Below the pieces are notes generated by a model. The model did not search any database, had not been told where the DNA came from, and worked only from the letters and a program-made list of their open reading frames with translations. DNA of 5,923 nucleotides, from assembly GCA_020063525.1 (NCBI GenBank), contig JAGUUJ010000120.1:1-5923 (forward strand), read 5' to 3'. Position 1 is the first letter of the stretch. The number at the start of each line of letters is the position of its first letter. The translations under genes were made by a program, and so were the position numbers. This DNA comes from Candidatus Omnitrophota bacterium. GTDB lineage: Bacteria > Omnitrophota > Gorgyraeia > Gygaellales > Profunditerraquicolaceae. Shown one piece after another: positions 1 to 5,174 of this stretch.

Positions 1-173
1 GCAGCGTTCAGGAATTTGCCTTGGACAGGGCCACCTACGGCTTCAGTTTCATAAATCCGCGATATCTTCTTTATCTCTACGCCTTTGGTTTTGGCTAAAT
101 AATCCAATGCCTTTTTGATATTCTTTCTTCTGTTTCCTAAATTAGAACCCACGCCTAAATAACAAACTACCAT
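1..173 (-). CDS. folK: FolK, 2-amino-4-hydroxy-6-hydroxymethyldihydropteridine pyrophosphokinase (N-terminal part)
   Basis: This is the first 57 codons of a gene that runs off the left edge. FolK (HPPK) transfers pyrophosphate from ATP to 6-hydroxymethyl-7,8-dihydropterin in cytosolic folate synthesis. Seen: the opening strand and glycine loop VGSNLGNR (residues 8-15), then SRIYETE (38-44), and GGPVQGKFLNAA (about 47 onward), which matches the family's pterin-binding stretch ending in the conserved F/Y-LNA. The ATG at 173-171 overlaps the dapL stop codon by one base (TAATG). No strong Shine-Dalgarno precedes it, so translation probably depends on coupling to dapL. The ATP-binding and catalytic half of the protein lies outside the window. 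The family call is firm despite truncation. Its place behind lysine genes suggests cotranscription, not a shared pathway. Confidence 0.9.
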   Translation of the reverse strand, partial: MVVCYLGVGSNLGNRRKNIKKALDYLAKTKGVEIKKISRIYETEAVGGPVQGKFLNA

Positions 174-1393
174 TAGAGAATTCTTTTTAAGCGTTCCACG
201 GCCTCTCGAATCCTCTCAACAGAAACAGTCAAGGCCATGCGAATATAACCTTCGCCGTATTTACCGAAACCCACGCCAGGAGTAACTACAATATTTGCTT
301 TCTCTAATAATAACGTAGAGAATTTTATAGAACTGGTGGTCCGACTACGCGCACCATGACGCCTAAGCGAAGTCGAAGCGTTGGTTTTTTTGGGAATATT
401 CAACCAGACATAAAAAGTAGCTTTGGGTGCGCTGGCATACCAACCTAAAGAATTTAAGCCTCTGATTAAAGTATCGCGCCGCTCCTGATAAAGCTGGCAC
501 ATATCTTTAATCTGCTGCTCGGGCCCTTCTAAAGCAGCAATACCTGCTAATTGAATTGCCGAGAATATCCCAGAGTCAATGTTCGATTTGACTTTTGCTA
601 ATGCCGATACTAATTTAGCATTGCCACAGGCCCAGCCTATTCGCCAACCTGTCATATTATAAGTTTTAGATAAAGAATGAAATTCTATACCTACGTCTTT
701 GGCGCCTTCTACTTCCAGAAAACTAGATGGCCTATACCCATCATAGGCAATCTCAGAATAGGCTAAATCCGAAATAACAATTATTTTGTTTTTATTAGCG
801 AAGCTAACTACATCCTTATAAAAATATTCTTCCGCAATGCTCGCCGTAGGATTATTAGGATAATTAATGTACATTAATTTTGCTTTCCTGCGTATATTCA
901 GGGGTATCTTTTTTAAGTCGGGTAAAAACGCATTTTCTTCTTTAAGCGGCATAAGATAAGGTTTCCCGCCGGCAAGGATTATCCCGCCTTTATAAGGCGG
1001 ATAACAGGGATCCGGCACTAAAGAGTAATCACCATCATTTAAAAATGCCAAAGGAAAATGGGCAATACCTTCTTTGGAGCCAATTAAAGGCAATATTTCA
1101 GTTTCAGGATCAAGCTGGACATTAAAACGCTGAACATACCATTGTGCAATGGCCTTGCGTAATCCTAATAGCCCCTGGTCTAAGGCGTAACGATGGGTTG
1201 AAGGATCACGCGCTGCCTGATACAATTTCTCAATAATATGCGCAGGAGTAGGCTGATCCGGATCGCCTACTCCCAAATCAATGATGTCCCTGCCTTCCTG
1301 TCGTGCTTTCCTCTTTGCCTTATCTATTTCCAAGAAAAGATAAGGCGGAAGTCTTTGTAGTTTTTTTGATTCTTTATTTAACCAATTAACCAT
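173..1393 (-). CDS. dapL: LL-diaminopimelate aminotransferase DapL
   Basis: A 406-residue PLP-dependent fold-type I aminotransferase. It converts tetrahydrodipicolinate plus glutamate to LL-diaminopimelate and 2-oxoglutarate, bypassing the acylated intermediates of the classical pathway. Seen: RLPPYLFLEID (about 14-24) and DLGVGDPD near the N-terminus, GSKEGIAHFPLAF, YPNNPT with N180-N181, DLAYSEIAYDGYRP, the Schiff-base lysine K243 in HSLSKTYNMTGWRIGW, and R385 in YIRMALT, the expected substrate-carboxylate arginine. These strings are DapL-specific rather than generic AspC. Family members are usually about 385-395 residues. The excess is explained by an insertion at about residues 338-354 coded by a palindromic repeat (335-382). 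The start is the ATG at 1393-1391, 23 nt behind the nearest strong Shine-Dalgarno because of a tandem duplication. The next conserved residues begin at about residue 8, so the extreme N-terminus is uncertain. Confidence 0.95.
   Translation of the reverse strand: MVNWLNKESKKLQRLPPYLFLEIDKAKRKARQEGRDIIDLGVGDPDQPTPAHIIEKLYQAARDPSTHRYALDQGLLGLRKAIAQWYVQRFNVQLDPETEILPLIGSKEGIAHFPLAFLNDGDYSLVPDPCYPPYKGGIILAGGKPYLMPLKEENAFLPDLKKIPLNIRRKAKLMYINYPNNPTASIAEEYFYKDVVSFANKNKIIVISDLAYSEIAYDGYRPSSFLEVEGAKDVGIEFHSLSKTYNMTGWRIGWACGNAKLVSALAKVKSNIDSGIFSAIQLAGIAALEGPEQQIKDMCQLYQERRDTLIRGLNSLGWYASAPKATFYVWLNIPKKTNASTSLRRHGARSRTTSSIKFSTLLLEKANIVVTPGVGFGKYGEGYIRMALTVSVERIREAVERLKRIL
335..382. repeat. In-frame palindromic repeat element inside dapL
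   Basis: About 48 bp, near 60% GC by hand count, in a gene of about 40% GC. Imperfect inverted arms lie at 342-350 (CGACTACGC) and 367-375 (GCGAAGTCG), matching at 8 of 9 positions, with a 16-nt loop. It encodes dapL residues about 338-354, rich in Arg, Ser and Thr (RRHGARSRTT), a stretch with no counterpart in the DapL family. It sits between the FYVWL strand and the FSTLLLEKA helix, where homologues have only a short loop. The arms resemble a type of dispersed repeat with CGACTxCGC cores that I associate with environmental bacterial genomes; this is from memory and not verified. Boundaries are approximate. Confidence 0.7.
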
Positions 1394-1408
1394 TTGACCA
1401 ATTAACCA
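1377..1408 (-). repeat. 16-bp tandem duplication across the dapB stop and dapL start
   Basis: Two adjacent 16-bp units, minus-strand TGGTTAATTGGTCAAA (1408-1393) and TGGTTAATTGGTTAAA (1392-1377), are identical at 15 of 16 positions. The upstream unit contains the dapB stop codon (1404-1402). The dapL ATG (1393-1391) straddles the junction between the units. Sixteen is not a multiple of three, so the duplication changes the frame relation between the ribosome-binding site and dapL. Confidence 0.85.
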
Positions 1409-2118
1409 ATTTTTAACACCTCCTGCATTGAATATAGGCCTGGAGGCTTACCCATAACCCACTTAGCTGCCTTCAATGCTCCCAAAGCGAATAAATCGCG
1501 CGAATGCGCCTGATGTTTGAGCTCAATACGTTCAGAATTACCGCAAAAGATAATGGTATGGTCGCCTACAATATCGCCTAATCTTACGGCATGGATGGGA
1601 ATTTCTTTCCCTGTTGCATCAGCTAAAACCTGAGCGAATTTTTTAGCTGTGCCTGAAGGAGCATCTTTTTTGGTTTTATGATGTGCTTCCACAATCTCAA
1701 TACTATAATCCGAACCCAGCCTTTTGGCGATTTCCGGCAATATGGCAAATAAAACATTTACTCCTACAGACATATTCGGAGAAAATACTACAGGAACGAT
1801 ACGAGAGACTTCTTCTATTTTTTTCAATTGCGTATCATTGAGTCCGGTTGTGCCTAAAACTAAGGCTTTCTTATATCTGGCTACATAATCTAAGTTGTCT
1901 TGAGTTGCGGAAGGCTCAGTAAAATCCACAAATACATCTACAAGAAATAAACCATCGGGACTGGAAGAAATTTTTATTTTACCTAATTCCTTTCCAATTT
2001 GAGGAGTGCCTTTTTTCTCTAAAGCTAAGGTAATCTCAAAATCTTTATCCTGACAGGCTAATTCAAATATGCGCCTGCCCATCTTTCCGCAGACACCCGC
2101 TATCCCAAGTTTAATCAT
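1402..2118 (-). CDS. dapB: 4-hydroxy-tetrahydrodipicolinate reductase DapB
   Basis: A 238-residue NAD(P)H-dependent reductase that turns the DapA product into tetrahydrodipicolinate, the substrate of the neighbouring DapL. Seen: the Rossmann dinucleotide loop GVCGKMGRR (residues 8-16), VDFTEPSAT, VLGTTGL, FSPNMSVGVN, and the signature EAHHKTKKDAPSGTA. In that signature H146 and K150 match the E. coli catalytic pair H159/K163. The C-terminus ends with the usual PPGLYSMQEVL. It is shorter than E. coli DapB (273 residues): about 13 residues are missing before the active site, and the loop between the DAPSGTA helix and the HAVRLGDIVGDH strand is trimmed. Similar trimming occurs in other short DapB proteins, so it is probably functional. 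The ATG at 2118-2116 has a GGGAGAG ribosome-binding site 7 nt upstream, in the 14-nt gap after dapA. Confidence 0.95.
   Translation of the reverse strand: MIKLGIAGVCGKMGRRIFELACQDKDFEITLALEKKGTPQIGKELGKIKISSSPDGLFLVDVFVDFTEPSATQDNLDYVARYKKALVLGTTGLNDTQLKKIEEVSRIVPVVFSPNMSVGVNVLFAILPEIAKRLGSDYSIEIVEAHHKTKKDAPSGTAKKFAQVLADATGKEIPIHAVRLGDIVGDHTIIFCGNSERIELKHQAHSRDLFALGALKAAKWVMGKPPGLYSMQEVLKIG
1417..1424 (-). promoter_or_regulatory. Strong Shine-Dalgarno inside the 3' end of dapB, displaced from dapL
   Basis: Minus-strand AGGAGGTG is a near-perfect match to the anti-Shine-Dalgarno sequence and lies within the last dapB codons. The annotated dapL ATG is 23 nt downstream, far beyond normal spacing. 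A TTG (1409-1407) sits at the ideal 7-nt spacing but opens only a 7-codon frame ending at 1388-1386. The site was presumably the dapL ribosome-binding site before the tandem duplication. Confidence 0.7.
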
Positions 2119-2132
2119 GTTTTAGCTCTCCC

Positions 2133-3062
2133 TTATTTTAAAAGACCGTAATCTTTTAAAACTTTCTTAAGCTTCTCTTGATTTTCGGGCAACATCGCAC
2201 ACATCGGAAGCCGCAAATCCGGCTCGCACATACCCAACAACCCCATTGCAGTCTTAATAGGTATGGGATTGGTTTCAAGAAATACTGCCTTAATCAAAGG
2301 CAATAATTTATAATGAATCTCCTGGGCTTTTTTAAGATTACCTTTCTCAAATTCAGCCACGAGATTAGCGACATCTTTAGGCACAATATTAGCTACAACT
2401 GATATTACGCCTGTTCCGCCAACACTTAATATAGGTAAGGTCAGGCTATCGTCTCCGGAAATTAAATCAAAATTTTGTCCGCACAATTGCTTAATGCGCG
2501 ACATCTGATCCAAATTCCCCGAGGCCTCTTTGACTCCTACAATGTTTTTGCAATCATGCGCTAACTTAGCTATGGTTTCAGGCTCAATATTAACGCCTGT
2601 CCGAGAAGCAATATTGTAAAGAATGATGGGGATACTCACGGATTCAGCAACTGCCTTAAAATGCTCATACAGTCCTTTTTGTGTCGGCCGATTATAATAA
2701 GGTGAAACCTGCAAGGACGCATCTGCACCTGCTTTGGCAGCGTGGCGCGTCAACATGATCGCTTCTTCCGTAGAATTTGAGCCTGTTCCGGCAATAACGG
2801 GTATTCTTTTTTTTACCTGCTCAATAGTTATTTCAATTACCCTATCGTGTTCCTCGAAGGATAAAGTTGCAGATTCACCTGTCGTGCCGCAAGGCACAAT
2901 TCCTGAAGTGCCATTTTTAATGTGAAATTCTATCAAATCCCTTAATTTCTGTTCATCAACAACTAACTCTTTTCCGCCGGAGACGCCCGCCTGCCGGACA
3001 GACAGGGATCCGCCTTTGGCGGAAAATGGCGTAACTATGGCTACAATTGAGCCTCTAAACAT
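2133..3062 (-). CDS. dapA: 4-hydroxy-tetrahydrodipicolinate synthase DapA
   Basis: A 309-residue TIM-barrel lyase of the DHDPS family. It condenses pyruvate and aspartate semialdehyde, the committed step to diaminopimelate and lysine. Seen: GSIVAIVTPF at the N-terminus, CGTTGES (T60, T61), PYYNRPTQKG (Y122, Y123), ILYNIASRTG (Y149, R154) and the Schiff-base lysine K178 in GVKEASGN. These line up with E. coli T44, Y107, Y133, R138 and K161 with a constant shift of 16-17. The shift comes from an insertion at residues about 14-31 coded by a repeat (2970-3026). Of the E. coli lysine-feedback contacts, S64, A65, L67, H72, N96, E100 and Y122 are present, but H53 is replaced by F69. I start the gene at ATG 3062-3060, which follows AAAGGAGG by 4 nt. 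An in-frame GTG at 3089 lies in the upstream palindrome, lacks a ribosome-binding site and adds non-family residues. Confidence 0.95.
   Translation of the reverse strand: MFRGSIVAIVTPFSAKGGSLSVRQAGVSGGKELVVDEQKLRDLIEFHIKNGTSGIVPCGTTGESATLSFEEHDRVIEITIEQVKKRIPVIAGTGSNSTEEAIMLTRHAAKAGADASLQVSPYYNRPTQKGLYEHFKAVAESVSIPIILYNIASRTGVNIEPETIAKLAHDCKNIVGVKEASGNLDQMSRIKQLCGQNFDLISGDDSLTLPILSVGGTGVISVVANIVPKDVANLVAEFEKGNLKKAQEIHYKLLPLIKAVFLETNPIPIKTAMGLLGMCEPDLRLPMCAMLPENQEKLKKVLKDYGLLK
2970..3026. repeat. In-frame GC-rich palindromic element inside dapA with 9-bp terminal inverted repeats
   Basis: A 57-bp element, 65% GC by hand count (37 of 57), in an AT-richer gene. Its ends are a perfect 9-bp inverted repeat: TTTTCCGCC at 2970-2978 and GGCGGAAAA at 3018-3026. 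A second hairpin lies within it, TCCGCC-TTT-GGCGGA (3009-3023), which competes with the terminal pairing. A CCTG/CAGG pair (2990-2993 and 3003-3006) brackets a CCGG core. It encodes dapA residues about 14-31, Gly/Ser-rich with VRQAG, between the first barrel strand (VTPF) and the first helix (VDEQKLRDLI), where homologues carry only a few residues. It causes no frameshift or stop. Confidence 0.8.
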
Positions 3063-3066
3063 ACTA

Positions 3067-3074
3067 CCTCCTTT
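3067..3074 (-). promoter_or_regulatory. Shine-Dalgarno fixing the dapA start
   Basis: Minus-strand AAAGGAGG is followed by TAGT and then the ATG at 3062. This is the strongest ribosome-binding site near the gene. It selects the MFRGSIV start, which also matches where DapA homologues begin, over the longer GTG-initiated reading from 3089. Confidence 0.8.
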
Positions 3075-3078
3075 ACCG

Positions 3079-3105
3079 GCCTGCCTCACCGTCTCAGGCA
3101 GTGAG
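3079..3105. repeat. Imperfect palindrome in the dapF-dapA gap
   Basis: The 59-nt gap between dapF and dapA (3063-3121) is the only sizeable intergenic space here. It contains a 6-bp inverted repeat, CTGCCT (3081-3086) and AGGCAG (3096-3101), with a 9-nt loop. Alternative pairings are CTCAC (3085-3089) with GTGAG (3101-3105) and GCCTG (3079-3083) with CAGGC (3095-3099). No T-run follows on the minus strand, so it does not look like an intrinsic terminator. The dapA Shine-Dalgarno begins a few bases downstream. It could be another dispersed repeat or an mRNA hairpin. Confidence 0.5.
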
Positions 3106-3121
3106 TGCTAAACGGTGCTCC

Positions 3122-3904
3122 TTATTCGCCGCACCAGCACCCTTTGTAAACTATTTTTGCTTTGCCTTCTAACCAGACATTCCTAAATTTATCACCTATT
3201 TTATCAAAGTAAACTTTTAATATTTCACCGCTTTTGGTATGCACATTTATCTTCTGGTAATTGGTAATTAAAGCTGAGGCCACTATCCCTGTTCCGCAGG
3301 CCAAGGTTTCATCTTCAACTCCTCTTTCGTAAGTTCTAATTTTTATAGATTTATTACTTAATGCCTCTACGAAATCCACATTTGTCCCTTGGGGAGCAAA
3401 TCTTTTATGAAAGCGAATTTGCCTGCCTAGATTTATCACGTCTATCTTATCTAAATCTGCAACGAAGATTACTGTATGCGGAACACCTGTATTGATAAAA
3501 TTTACCTGCAATGTTCTATTATTGACTTTAATGGGTAAATTTAATTTTAAATCCTTTGGTTCAGTCAATTTTATTTTTACACTATTCCCTTTTAGTTGAG
3601 ATTGAATTATCCCTGCTTTAGTTTCTAACTTAGTATTTCTTCTGCCTACGTATAAAACACTGCAGCGCGCCCCGTTCCCGCACATTTCTGCTTCTGAGCC
3701 ATCAGGATTAAAGATACGCATTCTTACATCGGCAATCTTAGATTTTTCTAAGAGGAGTAACCCATCCGCACCCACCCCGAACTTTCTATCACAGATACTT
3801 CTGGCTAAAATCCGTGGGTTATTGATTGCAGGGTTTTGACTTCTTTCAATAACCACGAAGTCGTTTCCCGAAGCAACCATTTTAGTAAAACTTATTTTCG
3901 GCAT
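3122..3904 (-). CDS. dapF: Diaminopimelate epimerase DapF
   Basis: A 260-residue PLP-independent racemase that converts LL- to meso-diaminopimelate, the form used in peptidoglycan and by LysA. Two cysteines act as acid and base. Seen: F6-TKMVASGNDF near the N-terminus, CDRKFGVGADGLLLLE (38-53), the first catalytic cysteine C75 in FNPDGSEAEMCGNGARC, NTGVPHTVIFV (138-148), FAPQGTNVDFVE (169-180), and the second catalytic cysteine C203 in TYERGVEDETLACGTG. The two halves are the pseudo-symmetric DapF domains. It is slightly shorter than the usual 270-280 residues. About six residues seem missing between C81 and the strand LETKAG compared with E. coli, and the C-terminal domain loops are short. 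The start ATG (3904-3902) is one base after the lysA stop with only a weak ribosome-binding site, which suggests translational coupling. Confidence 0.95.
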   Translation of the reverse strand: MPKISFTKMVASGNDFVVIERSQNPAINNPRILARSICDRKFGVGADGLLLLEKSKIADVRMRIFNPDGSEAEMCGNGARCSVLYVGRRNTKLETKAGIIQSQLKGNSVKIKLTEPKDLKLNLPIKVNNRTLQVNFINTGVPHTVIFVADLDKIDVINLGRQIRFHKRFAPQGTNVDFVEALSNKSIKIRTYERGVEDETLACGTGIVASALITNYQKINVHTKSGEILKVYFDKIGDKFRNVWLEGKAKIVYKGCWCGE

Positions 3905-3905
3905 T

Positions 3906-5174
3906 TTACAAACCCAAAAGAAAAGACGGAATTATTTCATTACGGGTTAAATTTGTGTGGGTCTCTCTTTTTCTAATTACAAATACTTTATCCTTTATTA
4001 CTAAAACCTCTTCGGCTCGACGCCTGGAATTATAATTGGAAGACATGCTAAACCCATAGGCGCCTGCGCCCATTATTGCTAAGTAATCTCCTTCTTCGAC
4101 GCAGGATAATCTTCTATCTTTGGCAAAGAAGTCTGCGCTTTCACAAATTGGGCCGACAATGTCTACCTTTTCGGTTATCGGTGCTCGGTTATCGGTTCTC
4201 GCCGGTAAAATCTGATGATACGCATCATATAAAGCAGGCCTGAGCAAATCATTCATCCCTGCGTCCACAATAACAAATTTCTTTTTAGGTGTGGATTTAA
4301 TGTATAAAACTTTGGTCACTAAAATACCTGCATTCCCTGCGATAAACCTGCCCGGTTCCAAAATTATTTTTAGTTTTGTCTTTTTTAATATAGGCAAGGC
4401 ATTCTGTGCAAACTTTTGCGCAGTCTGGGGTGTTTCTTTATCGTAAATAATTCCTAAACCGCCTCCGATATTCAGATATTCTAAATCTATGCCTCTTCTC
4501 TTTAGCTTTGCGATAAACTTGGCCATCTTAGTAATTGCTGCCACATAGGGAGTACTCTCGGTAATCTGAGAACCTATATGTATATGCAGACCACAGATAT
4601 TTAAGTGAGAGAATTTATTCCGGATTAAGAATATTTTATAGGCACTATTAAAATCTATACCAAATTTATTAGTGAGCTTTCCGGTAGTAATAAACTTATG
4701 CGTCTTAGGTTCTACATCGGGATTTATGCGTATAGCGACGTTGACAATCTTATTCAACCCCCTCGCAATGCGGTTGATATTCTCTAATTCAGGTAAGGAC
4801 TCGACGTTAAAAAACAAAATTCTTCTTCTTATAGCCTCTTCTATTTCTCTATCAGTTTTACCAACTGAGGCATAGACAATTTTCTCTGCGGGGCAGCCAA
4901 CTTTCATTGCCCTGGAGAGTTCTCCGCCAGATACAATATCTAATCCCGCGCCTTTATCGACCAATGCCTTCAGAATAGCTAAGGTCGAATTAGCTTTCAC
5001 AGAATAGCAAATTAAAGGCTCAACCTCTTGGAAGGCAATTTTTAATTTAACAAAGTGGTCGATTAAAGTATGGTAACTGTAGACATAAAGCGGTGTGCCA
5101 AATTGCTTGGTTAAATCTAAGACTTTTATATCTTCACAGCAGAGATAATTTCCTTTATATTTGAACTCATGCAT
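3906..5174 (-). CDS. lysA: Diaminopimelate decarboxylase LysA
   Basis: A 422-residue PLP-dependent fold-type III (alanine-racemase-like) decarboxylase that converts meso-diaminopimelate to L-lysine and CO2, the final step of the pathway. Seen: TPLYVYSYHTL (27-37), the Schiff-base lysine K60 in CYSVKAN, LDIVSGGEL, the HIHIGSQI strand, the glycine loop NIGGGLGI, the phosphate/substrate motif LEPGRFI, DAGMNDLLRPALYDAYH, the active-site cysteine in GPICESADFFAKDR, and GAYGFSMSSNYNSRRRAEEVLV with the C-terminal active-site tyrosine. A 14-bp tandem duplication (4171-4198) encodes most of residues 326-335, in a variable loop just before VDIVGPICES, lengthening it by a few residues. The start ATG overlaps the argH stop by 8 nt (ATGCATGA), with a GGAG about 11 nt upstream. 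Length is normal for the family. Confidence 0.96.
   Translation of the reverse strand: MHEFKYKGNYLCCEDIKVLDLTKQFGTPLYVYSYHTLIDHFVKLKIAFQEVEPLICYSVKANSTLAILKALVDKGAGLDIVSGGELSRAMKVGCPAEKIVYASVGKTDREIEEAIRRRILFFNVESLPELENINRIARGLNKIVNVAIRINPDVEPKTHKFITTGKLTNKFGIDFNSAYKIFLIRNKFSHLNICGLHIHIGSQITESTPYVAAITKMAKFIAKLKRRGIDLEYLNIGGGLGIIYDKETPQTAQKFAQNALPILKKTKLKIILEPGRFIAGNAGILVTKVLYIKSTPKKKFVIVDAGMNDLLRPALYDAYHQILPARTDNRAPITEKVDIVGPICESADFFAKDRRLSCVEEGDYLAIMGAGAYGFSMSSNYNSRRRAEEVLVIKDKVFVIRKRETHTNLTRNEIIPSFLLGL
4171..4198. repeat. 14-bp tandem duplication inside lysA
   Basis: Two adjacent units on the plus strand, TCGGTTATCGGTGC (4171-4184) and TCGGTTATCGGTTC (4185-4198), match at 13 of 14 positions. 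CGGTTATCGGT is repeated exactly in each. They encode the lysA loop around RTDNRAPITE (residues about 326-335). Fourteen is not a multiple of three, so the two copies are read in different frames (TDNR versus PIT). The loop is variable in LysA, which explains why it tolerates this. Confidence 0.8.

Noticed and set aside
2734..2925. Plus-strand open frame of 63 codons opposite dapA
   Set aside because: It is antisense to highly conserved dapA sequence (CGTTGES region), has no recognisable protein features and no supporting ribosome-binding site; it is a shadow of the real gene.
2989..3085. Shared 7-mer GCCTGCC between the dapA insertion and the upstream palindrome, suggesting one repeat family
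   Set aside because: Seven bases plus a nearby CCGG is too little to claim common origin; the flanking sequences differ.
3063..3089. Nine-residue N-terminal extension of DapA from a GTG at 3089
   Set aside because: The extension is translated from the intergenic palindrome, has no homologous counterpart, and the strong AAAGGAGG directs initiation to the ATG at 3062.
3075..3121. Intrinsic terminator or lysine riboswitch between dapF and dapA
   Set aside because: No U-tract follows the hairpin on the transcribed strand and 59 nt is far too short for an L-box aptamer.
3256..3269. 7-bp tandem repeat GGTAATT x2 in dapF
   Set aside because: Too short to distinguish from chance in AT-rich coding DNA, and the encoded ALITNYQK stretch fits the family without clear length change.
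4672..4875. Plus-strand open frame of 67 codons opposite lysA
   Set aside because: It lies fully within well-conserved lysA on the other strand, and its hydrophobic look comes from reverse-complemented codons. No independent evidence.
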